DNA of 5,496 bases from Flammeovirgaceae bacterium UBA4659 (GTDB taxonomy: Bacteria; Bacteroidota; Bacteroidia; Cytophagales; Cyclobacteriaceae), in contig DHLV01000163.1 in the NCBI GenBank assembly GCA_002405445.1, positions 1-5,496 of the forward strand, written 5' to 3'. The position numbers and the translations under genes were made by a program. This document shows, one piece after another, positions 1-5,496 of this stretch. Within the stretch, counting starts at the first letter, position 1, and the number at the start of each line of letters is the position of its first letter. The notes beneath the pieces were generated by a model. It did no database searches and was not told the origin of the DNA. It worked only from the letters and a program-made list of their open reading frames with translations.

Positions 1-1
1 A

Positions 2-745
2 GTTTTACTTTACTCCCGCATTCATCTCTTCTACTTTCTGTCGGGCGGGTGGGCGCCGCGTGATCCCTCTGAGCTATACGCTATTGCGATGGTGATGCCG
101 GGCGGAGTCTTTTCGATTGAAAAGAACTTTGATGAAAATTACATCCTTCTGCCACTTGCCGTAGTACGCGATTTAATGGACTACGGCAACCAGCGTACAG
201 CACTTGAAATCCAGTCGGCACCCTCGGCCAAATCCGAAGACGTAAAAGCCCGCATTCAACAGATACTGGGTGATGGGTTCACCGTGAAAACAAATTTTGA
301 GCAGCACAGGGACTTATACCGGTTGCTGAAAATGGAAAAACTCTTCATGTTTTTGGCGTTAGGGCTGCTCATCACCATCGTATCGGTCAACATCTTTTTC
401 TCACTCATGATGTTAGTCCTCGACAAGACGAAAGACATCAGTGTGCTGGCCGCGCTGGGCGCCACCCCGCGTCTGATGAGTTCCGTTTTTATAACTGAAG
501 GCATGGTAATTGCCGGGATCGGTGCCGTATGTGGCCTCGTGCTGGGGGGTGTACTGTGCTGGTTACAGCAAACCATTGGCCTGGTGAGCATGGGGGTGGA
601 AAATGCCGTGGTGCCGAACTACCCTGTAAAAATGTTGGGGACAGATTTTCTGGGCGTTTTGGGCCTGATTGCGCTGATCACGATAGCTATGTCGTGGTAC
701 CCAGCCCAGCGGGCGGCCCAAGCTGCGTCCCCCCGGCATCTGTAG
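2..745 (+). CDS. LolC/LolE-family ABC transporter permease, C-terminal part (5' end outside window)
   Basis: Inner-membrane permease of the FtsX/MacB-fold family; LolC/E proteins extract lipoproteins from the inner membrane for transfer to the outer membrane, powered by a LolD-type ATPase. The frame is open from base 2 to TAG at 743-745, giving 247 visible residues of a protein usually near 400. The N-terminal membrane segment and most of the periplasmic domain lie outside. Numbering from base 2: end of the periplasmic domain with GGVFSIEKNFDENY at about 34-47 and RTALEIQ at about 65-71; membrane helices at about 114-140, 162-189 and 214-235; a coupling-helix stretch KDISVLAALGATPR between the first two; and the family's terminal motif WYPAQRAA at about 232-239. 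The first internal ATG (base 89) has no ribosome binding site and falls inside the conserved domain, so I do not take it as the start. The first 15 or so codons look less family-like than the rest (see findings). LolC versus LolE cannot be separated here; other FtsX-like permeases are less likely. Confidence 0.85.
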   Translation, partial: VLLYSRIHLFYFLSGGWAPRDPSELYAIAMVMPGGVFSIEKNFDENYILLPLAVVRDLMDYGNQRTALEIQSAPSAKSEDVKARIQQILGDGFTVKTNFEQHRDLYRLLKMEKLFMFLALGLLITIVSVNIFFSLMMLVLDKTKDISVLAALGATPRLMSSVFITEGMVIAGIGAVCGLVLGGVLCWLQQTIGLVSMGVENAVVPNYPVKMLGTDFLGVLGLIALITIAMSWYPAQRAAQAASPRHL

Positions 746-767
746 CCCTCCCCATGTAAGGTTGGTG

Positions 768-775
768 TACTTTTC
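768..775 (+). promoter_or_regulatory. Possible -7 box of the SNF2 gene promoter (weak)
   Basis: TACTTTTC matches the Bacteroidota -7 consensus TAnnTTTG at five of six fixed positions. It lies 124 bases before the SNF2 start codon. No TTG is seen at the expected -33 distance. A second weak candidate is TATAAC at 811-816, which resembles a sigma-70 -10 box and overlaps TAACTTGC (813-820). The gap must contain a promoter only if the SNF2 gene is not co-transcribed with the permease gene, which the sequence does not settle. Confidence 0.2.
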
Positions 776-844
776 TGTCCGTTTTTCCAGCGGCCAGTTC
801 GTCTCAATTGTATAACTTGCCAATCGCCTTATTCCGTACCCGTC

Positions 845-861
845 CTAAAAAGGCCTTTTAG
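845..861. repeat. Short AT-rich palindrome upstream of the SNF2 gene
   Basis: Bases 848-859 form a perfect 12-base palindrome, AAAAGGCCTTTT. With one extra A at 847 the symmetry extends to CTAAAAAGGCCTTTTAG (845-861). It ends 38 bases before the SNF2 start codon. It could be a protein-binding dyad or a weak hairpin. An AAAA/TTTT stem on a GGCC loop is too weak for a convincing intrinsic terminator, and no T tract follows. Function unknown; it may be chance. Confidence 0.35.
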
Positions 862-899
862 CCTGCTTGAGACTCGCACACGAGGCCAATTAAACCCAA

Positions 900-3860
900 A
901 TGAAGGTATCGGCCGCCCAGCCATTTCAAGTTATCTACTCCATGTACCAGCATGAGTATCTGGGTTATTTGTTTGAGTCCTTCATTGTGCACCTGGACGA
1001 AAAAGGCAAACTAACCTATCAGCATCAGAATATCTCGGCAAAAAATGCGCGCGAGTTTTCCAAAGGCCTGGATGACCGGGATTTTCAGCTGATTGATCTG
1101 ATGGACAAAATGGGATATGACGTTCTGCTGAAGAAATTTGCGGCAAAGGCCATAAAGCCGCATGATTTTTTTGCCAAAACCTACGACAAGCAAAAAGGCA
1201 GTGAGTTATTGCAAGAGCAGATCGAGATTTACCTGGAGGGCCTGCGTGCGGCCATTCTTGAAAAAATGCGGGGTAAGATGCTATTTGAGATGGGAAACGA
1301 TGGTGAGCCCACCTGGCGCAAGGTCGAGGTTCTCGAAAAACGGGCTTCCATACAATTTCATTTTACCCGAAGCATCGAAAACACCAATTACTATCCTACA
1401 ATTACCTACGACAGTAAAAATGTTGAGGTCCCAAACGTTACCGCGTACCTGATTTGTAAAAACCCCGCCTGGCTGGTAGTCAACGGTAAGTTGTATGGCT
1501 TCGATAAGCCGGTAGACGGCCGGAAACTGCAACCGTTCCTCAGCAAAAAGTCTGTGGTGATTCCAAAAAACATGGAGGAAACATACTACAACCGGTTTGT
1601 GGCACCGCTGATCGCTTCGTTTGACGATGTGGAAGCGAACGGTTTTCAGATCAACAAAAACGAGTACGATCCGCACCCACTGCTATCGCTTTCCGAACTA
1701 CCTGCGGCTCAAACACGCGAGGTGCAAACCCTTTTTGAAACGGTGCGCGATGACAGCGCCCCCAGCGATGACGAAGCCGGGAAAATTGTATTTGACCTGT
1801 CGTTCAAATACGGGAAGCATCGCTTCCGCGGTGATATGATTGGCCCGGTGAATGTTACGGTGGAAAAAAAGGAAGATGATTACATTTTTCATCGCGTAAA
1901 ACGTAACAGTGACGCGGAAAAAAAATACGCCAGTACGCTCATCAAATTAGGATTGCCTCTCAAAGGTTTTCGCATCGCCATCGATAAGGGTACAGCATTT
2001 TCATGGTTGAACGAAAACCGCGTGAATTTGCTCAACCTGGGTTTTGAGGTAAGCCAACCGGAAAACCGGGATAAAAAGTACTTTGTGGGCAAAGCGGTAA
2101 TCGAGCTTGAGGTAAAGGAAAACATCGACTGGTTTGACATCCATGCGAAAATCCGTTTTGGTGAATACGAAATCTCCTTCAAGGAACTGAGAAAACTCAT
2201 CCTGAAGAAGAAAGTCGAATTCAAACTGCCGAATGGCGAAATCGCCATCATTCCCGAAGCCTGGTTGATCAAGTATGGTGATTTATTCGCCATGAGCGAG
2301 ACCCAGGGGAACCAGGAGAAGCCCGTGTTGAAAAAATACCACATCAACCTGGTGAAAGAACTGGAGGAAGGCTCGCTGGCCAAAGTGCAGATGAGCGACC
2401 GCCTGCGCAATCTCCAGTCGTTTACCGGCATTAAAGACTTCTCCATCCCGAAAGGGTTCAAAGGAGAATTGCGACCGTATCAAAAAGCCGGATACAACTG
2501 GCTGCGCTTCCTGAACGAATTTCACCTCGGAGGCTGCCTGGCGGATGACATGGGTTTGGGTAAAACCGTTCAGACGCTGGCACTCCTGCAAGCCGAAAAA
2601 GAGAAGGAATCCGAAAAAGGTGCGCCCCGAACCTCACTTTTGGTGATGCCCACTTCGCTCGTCTACAACTGGGAAATGGAAGCATCAAAGTTTACCCCCG
2701 AGCTGAAAATACTGAACTACACGGGCACCCACCGCAAAAAAGACATCCAGCAATTTGCAAAGTATGATCTGGTGGTAACGTCTTATGGTATTACCCGCTT
2801 AGATGCCGATCTGCTTCAGGGCTTCTACTTCAACTATATTATCCTGGATGAGAGCCAGGTAATCAAGAACCCCTCCTCAAATATTGCCAAGGCTGTGCTC
2901 CAACTCAAGTCGCGCTTCCGGCTTACGCTTACCGGCACACCGTTGGAAAACACGACCCTGGACTTATGGTCACAGATGACGTTTGTCAATCCCGGATTGT
3001 TAGGCGGGCAGACGTTCTTTAAGAACGAATACCAGCAACCCATCGAAAAAAAACAGGACGAAGCCAAAACGAAAAAACTCAATGCCATCATCAAGCCCTT
3101 TGTGCTGCGGAGGTTGAAATCGCAGGTGGCGCGCGATCTGCCTGAAAAAGTGGAGAACATTCGGTACACGGATATGAGCCCGGAACAGGAAGAACGATAT
3201 GAAGAAGCAAAAAGCTTTTATCGTCATAAGATTTTAGACCTCATCGATAAGGAAGGCATTGGCAACAGCCGGATGACCATTCTGGAAGGATTAACCAAGT
3301 TGCGTCAGTTATCGAATCACCCCCGTATGGTTGACGCGCACTACAAAGGTGATAGCGGTAAACTGGAGGACGTCTCACACATGGTTGAAAACGCGCTGTT
3401 AGAAGGACACAAACTGTTAATCTTCAGTCAGTTTGTAAAACACCTGGAGATTGTGCGGGAAATGCTGAACAACCGGGAGGTTCCGTATGCCTACCTCGAT
3501 GGCAGCAGCACCGATCGCAAAGAGCAGGTTGAGCGATTTAATAAAGATCCTGACCTGAAGATCTTCCTCATTTCCATAAAAGCGGGCGGACTAGGTCTTA
3601 ATCTCACCGAAGCCGACTACGTGTTTATTCTTGACCCCTGGTGGAACCCGGCCGTGGAAGCGCAGGCCGTTGATCGCGCCCACCGGATTGGGCAAAAGAA
3701 GAAGGTGTTTACCTATAAGTTTATCACGCGCAACTCAGTGGAGGAAAAAATTCTGCAACTGCAAAAACATAAACTGCAGCTCTCTGAAAATCTTATCCAA
3801 AGTGAAGAGAGCATTATCAAGCAGCTGACGAAGGCTGACCTGGAGATGATGTTGGCCTAA
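900..3860 (+). CDS. SNF2-family DNA-dependent ATPase/helicase
   Basis: Superfamily 2 ATPase of the SWI2/SNF2 (HepA/RapA-like) class, which translocates on duplex DNA to remodel nucleoprotein; the bacterial substrate is unknown. All 986 residues are in the window. The C-terminal half holds the motor: ELRPYQ (523-528), Walker A DDMGLGKT (549-556, Lys555), Walker B as DESQ (650-653) in place of DEAH/DEAQ, motif III LTGTPLEN (677-684), motif IV LLIFSQF (839-845), motif V KAGGLGLNL (894-902) and motif VI QAVDRAHRIGQ (922-932), so it looks catalytically intact. The N-terminal 500 residues contain no recognised domain; the few cysteines exclude a SWIM-type zinc finger. A plausible beta-rich patch lies near 183-206. 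The ATG at 900 is chosen because an in-frame TAA lies at 891-893, just upstream; there is no Shine-Dalgarno, only an A-rich leader, as is common in Bacteroidota. It follows the permease gene by 154 bases, and its stop overlaps that of the convergent acyltransferase gene. The family assignment is firm, the cellular role is not. Confidence 0.95.
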   Translation: MKVSAAQPFQVIYSMYQHEYLGYLFESFIVHLDEKGKLTYQHQNISAKNAREFSKGLDDRDFQLIDLMDKMGYDVLLKKFAAKAIKPHDFFAKTYDKQKGSELLQEQIEIYLEGLRAAILEKMRGKMLFEMGNDGEPTWRKVEVLEKRASIQFHFTRSIENTNYYPTITYDSKNVEVPNVTAYLICKNPAWLVVNGKLYGFDKPVDGRKLQPFLSKKSVVIPKNMEETYYNRFVAPLIASFDDVEANGFQINKNEYDPHPLLSLSELPAAQTREVQTLFETVRDDSAPSDDEAGKIVFDLSFKYGKHRFRGDMIGPVNVTVEKKEDDYIFHRVKRNSDAEKKYASTLIKLGLPLKGFRIAIDKGTAFSWLNENRVNLLNLGFEVSQPENRDKKYFVGKAVIELEVKENIDWFDIHAKIRFGEYEISFKELRKLILKKKVEFKLPNGEIAIIPEAWLIKYGDLFAMSETQGNQEKPVLKKYHINLVKELEEGSLAKVQMSDRLRNLQSFTGIKDFSIPKGFKGELRPYQKAGYNWLRFLNEFHLGGCLADDMGLGKTVQTLALLQAEKEKESEKGAPRTSLLVMPTSLVYNWEMEASKFTPELKILNYTGTHRKKDIQQFAKYDLVVTSYGITRLDADLLQGFYFNYIILDESQVIKNPSSNIAKAVLQLKSRFRLTLTGTPLENTTLDLWSQMTFVNPGLLGGQTFFKNEYQQPIEKKQDEAKTKKLNAIIKPFVLRRLKSQVARDLPEKVENIRYTDMSPEQEERYEEAKSFYRHKILDLIDKEGIGNSRMTILEGLTKLRQLSNHPRMVDAHYKGDSGKLEDVSHMVENALLEGHKLLIFSQFVKHLEIVREMLNNREVPYAYLDGSSTDRKEQVERFNKDPDLKIFLISIKAGGLGLNLTEADYVFILDPWWNPAVEAQAVDRAHRIGQKKKVFTYKFITRNSVEEKILQLQKHKLQLSENLIQSEESIIKQLTKADLEMMLA

Positions 3861-4720
3861 GAAGCTGGCTCATTCTTGAGGTGTCGCGTTTTCCAGCGAT
3901 CATGCGACCACAACCAGTTAGCCGGGTATTCCAGAATGGCCTGCTCTAGTTTCCGGGCATACTTTTCTACAATCTGTGTATCACCTTTCGGATAGGGTGG
4001 CTCGGTGAGCAGCTCAATCGTGACCTCGTAGAAACCTCGCTTTACCCTGCGGGTATTAAAAAAAAGCACCGGGTATTGCATCAACACGGCCAGTTGATTG
4101 GTGCCGTCAAAAAAAACGGTATCCTGATTGAGAAACCGGGTCGCGTAACGCTTGTCGCGATCCATGCCGGGATATTGATCGGCCGCGAGTCCAATGATCT
4201 TCGGAATGGCCCTGCGCTTGAACAATTCACGGGCAACTTCATCGCGTTTAATGGCATGGCCGCCAAACCGCATGCGACTGGCCAGCGAGAACCGCTCAAA
4301 TAGTTCAATTTTTACCGGTTGATACACAAAATCCAAAGGCAGGGGAGCTTGCAGGATGGTGCCGGCCAGAGCCCACTCCCAATTGAACTGGTGTGACGTT
4401 AAGCCAAAAAACGATTCATGACTTCCTTTGATTCGATCCATCAAATCGGAATTAATGAGCGTAAGGCGCGTTCGAAATTCCTGTTCTGAAATCGTCAGCA
4501 GCTTGAGCATCTCCACCACATAGTCTGACATACGGTGATAGAACTCGCGTTCAATGCTTTTGAGTTTGAATTGATCAAATTGCGGAAAGGCATTGCGCAG
4601 ATTTTTTTGAACCATCTCTCTGCGGTAGTGAATGACATGATAAATCAAGAAAAAGAGGAAATCACTAAGCAGATAGAGAAACCAAAACGGCAGCCTGGAA
4701 AGTAAGCGGAGCAAAAACAT
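3857..4720 (-). CDS. LpxL/HtrB-family lysophospholipid or lipid A acyltransferase
   Basis: Membrane-anchored acyltransferase that moves a fatty acyl chain onto a lipid acceptor at the cytoplasmic face of the inner membrane; LpxL/HtrB members add secondary acyl chains to lipid A precursors. Read from ATG at 4720 it has 287 residues, close to the usual 290-310. An N-terminal hydrophobic segment (about 1-28) is followed by a basic stretch. The catalytic HX4E motif appears as HQFNWE (His110, Glu115), after SH rather than the more common GH-x-GNWE. Other family marks are ADQYPG (180-185), FLNQDTVFFDGT (196-207) and the C-terminal PANWLWSHDRWK (266-277). A TTG at 4729 in the same frame would add three residues, but it lies inside a candidate -7 promoter box, so ATG is preferred; an in-frame stop at 4735-4733 rules out a longer form. 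The gene is convergent with the SNF2 gene and divergent from the cyanophycinase-like gene. The exact acceptor lipid cannot be told; an aminolipid or phospholipid acyltransferase is an alternative. Confidence 0.9.
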   Translation of the reverse strand: MFLLRLLSRLPFWFLYLLSDFLFFLIYHVIHYRREMVQKNLRNAFPQFDQFKLKSIEREFYHRMSDYVVEMLKLLTISEQEFRTRLTLINSDLMDRIKGSHESFFGLTSHQFNWEWALAGTILQAPLPLDFVYQPVKIELFERFSLASRMRFGGHAIKRDEVARELFKRRAIPKIIGLAADQYPGMDRDKRYATRFLNQDTVFFDGTNQLAVLMQYPVLFFNTRRVKRGFYEVTIELLTEPPYPKGDTQIVEKYARKLEQAILEYPANWLWSHDRWKTRHLKNEPAS

Positions 4721-4726
4721 AACCGG

Positions 4727-4734
4727 CAAAATTA
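4727..4734 (-). promoter_or_regulatory. Candidate -7 box for the acyltransferase gene
   Basis: On the minus strand bases 4734 to 4727 read TAATTTTG, an exact match to the Bacteroidota -7 consensus TAnnTTTG. It ends six bases before the ATG at 4720, so a start site about seven bases downstream would give a leaderless or nearly leaderless message. No TTG is seen at the usual -33 distance, so this is only a candidate. Confidence 0.35.
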
Positions 4735-4748
4735 GAGGATGTTTTGAT

Positions 4749-4756
4749 TACTTTTG
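4749..4756 (+). promoter_or_regulatory. Candidate -7 box for the cyanophycinase-like gene
   Basis: TACTTTTG exactly matches the Bacteroidota -7 consensus TAnnTTTG and ends 12 bases before the ATG at 4769. No -33 TTG is seen at the expected distance. Its last base overlaps the GAGGA ribosome binding site at 4756-4760, so the transcript would start downstream of that site. The promoter and the Shine-Dalgarno cannot both serve the same message; one may be chance. Confidence 0.3.
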
Positions 4757-4760
4757 AGGA
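4756..4760 (+). promoter_or_regulatory. Ribosome binding site supporting the start at 4769
   Basis: GAGGA lies eight bases before the ATG at 4769, a good Shine-Dalgarno sequence at good spacing. It supports this ATG as the start of the cyanophycinase-like gene, and it is notable because the SNF2 gene in the same window has none. For it to be used, transcription must begin upstream of it, inside or before the 48-base divergent gap. Confidence 0.55.
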
Positions 4761-4768
4761 CTGTGTCC

Positions 4769-5496
4769 ATGAGAATTCTGTCGCCTGTCTTTCTTCTGGC
4801 AATTGCTTTAAGTTGCGAGCAACCGACCACCTGTTGTGGTCAGGCCGGTGCCAGCATCGGGCTGGTTGGAGATCCTGAAGATGTGACATCAACCACGGCT
4901 GGCGGCACCGTACTGATGGGCGGCAGCACCGATGTGGATGAAGCCATTCGATGGATGTTGCAGCGAAGCGGGGGAGGCGATTTCGTGGTCATCCGCGCTT
5001 CGGGGTCTACAGGGTACAACGATTACATATTTGGGTTGGGCACCGTCAACTCGGTCGAAACACTGCTCATTGATACTCGCGAAAAAGCGCTGCTGCCAGA
5101 GACTGGCAAACGTATTCGTGAAGCGGAAGCGCTTTTCATTGCCGGAGGAGATCAGGCGAATTATGTGAAGTTTTGGGCAAACACCGAAGTATCGGCTGCC
5201 CTTCAATACCTAATCCAAGAAAAAAAAGTGCCGATTGGCGGCACCAGTGCCGGCTGTGCTATTCTAAGTGACTACATCTTCGATGCGCAACAAGGCACAG
5301 TTACCTCACCGGAGGCGCTGGCCAATCCGTATGTGCGCGCTGTTAGTCTGTCAAAAAGCTTTATCCAAATACCGGCTCTGGCGAACGTGATAGCCGATCA
5401 ACATTATGCGCAACGGGGCCGCGAAGGCAGGCAGGTTGTCTTTATGGCTCGCCTTCAGAAAGATTTCGGAGTTAACGAACCCCGTGGCATCGGAGT
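4769..5496 (+). CDS. Cyanophycinase-like peptidase S51 family putative lipoprotein (3' end outside window)
   Basis: Serine peptidase-like protein of family S51; cyanophycinases cleave the storage polymer cyanophycin to beta-Asp-Arg dipeptides, and relatives include dipeptidase E. The frame is open to the right edge, with 242 residues visible and no stop. Residues 1-16 (MRILSPVFLLAIALSC) look like a lipoprotein signal peptide with Cys16 as the lipidated residue, though Leu at -2 makes the lipobox imperfect. The domain opens with GGTVLMGGSTDVDEA, followed by FVVIRASGSTGYNDYIFG, the conserved AGGDQ (125-129), the nucleophile elbow GGTSAG (157-162, Ser160), TSPEALANPY, and D-Q-H-Y (210-213) before an R-x-x-x-GR stretch. 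These match cyanophycinase more closely than dipeptidase E. The start at 4769 is supported by GAGGA at 4756-4760. The gene is divergent from the acyltransferase gene by 48 bases. No cyanophycin synthetase or isoaspartyl peptidase gene is visible, so the true substrate is open. Confidence 0.88.
   Translation, partial: MRILSPVFLLAIALSCEQPTTCCGQAGASIGLVGDPEDVTSTTAGGTVLMGGSTDVDEAIRWMLQRSGGGDFVVIRASGSTGYNDYIFGLGTVNSVETLLIDTREKALLPETGKRIREAEALFIAGGDQANYVKFWANTEVSAALQYLIQEKKVPIGGTSAGCAILSDYIFDAQQGTVTSPEALANPYVRAVSLSKSFIQIPALANVIADQHYAQRGREGRQVVFMARLQKDFGVNEPRGIG

Noticed and set aside
89..91. ATG as the true start of the permease gene
   Set aside because: It has no ribosome binding site, the frame is open further left, and the conserved periplasmic domain would be cut in half.
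746..899. Intrinsic terminator for the permease gene
   Set aside because: No GC-rich hairpin followed by a T run was found; the only symmetric element (845-861) has a weak A/T stem and no T tract.
1864..1871. A AAA AAG slippery heptamer in correct phase inside the SNF2 gene, plus A8 runs at 1918-1925 and 3046-3053
   Set aside because: A -1 shift at 1865-1871 meets a stop within a few codons, no downstream stimulatory structure is evident, and the frame is intact through all A runs; they reflect Lys/Glu-rich codons.
1889..2461. Long minus-strand open frame (190 codons) opposite the SNF2 gene
   Set aside because: It is antisense to conserved coding sequence, low in recognisable motifs and without a ribosome binding site; a shadow of the real gene.
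3779..3812. 7-base inverted repeat GCTCTCT / AGAGAGC near the end of the SNF2 gene, a possible terminator for the convergent acyltransferase transcript
   Set aside because: The loop is 20 bases, no T tract follows on either strand, and it lies wholly in well-conserved coding sequence, so it is most likely chance.
4889..5206. Minus-strand open frame of 105 codons opposite the cyanophycinase-like gene
   Set aside because: The plus strand here encodes conserved S51 motifs (AGGDQ and flanking sequence), so the antisense frame is a shadow.

Overview
The window (about 49% GC by eye) looks like chromosomal housekeeping DNA from a member of the Bacteroidota, most likely a Cytophagales-type bacterium. 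This rests on three things: the style of the proteins (LolC/E-like permease, zinc-finger-free SNF2 ATPase, LpxL-like acyltransferase, cyanophycinase-like lipoprotein), start codons mostly without a good Shine-Dalgarno, and two exact copies of the Bacteroidota -7 promoter box TAnnTTTG in one short divergent gap. The phylum is a reasonable inference; the order is a guess.

Layout. (1) Bases 2-745, plus strand: the C-terminal part of an ABC-transporter permease of the LolC/LolE (FtsX/MacB-fold) family, cut by the left edge. (2) Bases 746-899: a 154-base intergenic stretch with a small AT-rich palindrome and weak promoter-like matches, but no convincing terminator. (3) Bases 900-3860, plus strand: a complete 986-residue SNF2-family helicase/translocase. 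(4) Bases 3857-4720, minus strand: a complete LpxL/HtrB-type acyltransferase, convergent with the SNF2 gene and sharing a four-base stop-codon overlap with it. (5) Bases 4721-4768: a 48-base divergent gap with back-to-back -7 box candidates. (6) Bases 4769-5496, plus strand: a cyanophycinase-like (peptidase S51) putative lipoprotein, cut by the right edge.

The genes do not form one pathway. Three relate to the cell envelope (a lipoprotein-release permease, a lipid A or lipid acyltransferase, and an exported lipoprotein peptidase), while the SNF2 ATPase acts on DNA or nucleoprotein. Strand changes show at least three transcription units. No RNA gene, mobile element, CRISPR array or attachment site was recognised. 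I do not see a previously undescribed system here; the most interesting items are the compact divergent control region, the overlapping convergent stops, the undefined N-terminal half of the SNF2 protein, and the putative lipid-anchored cyanophycinase.
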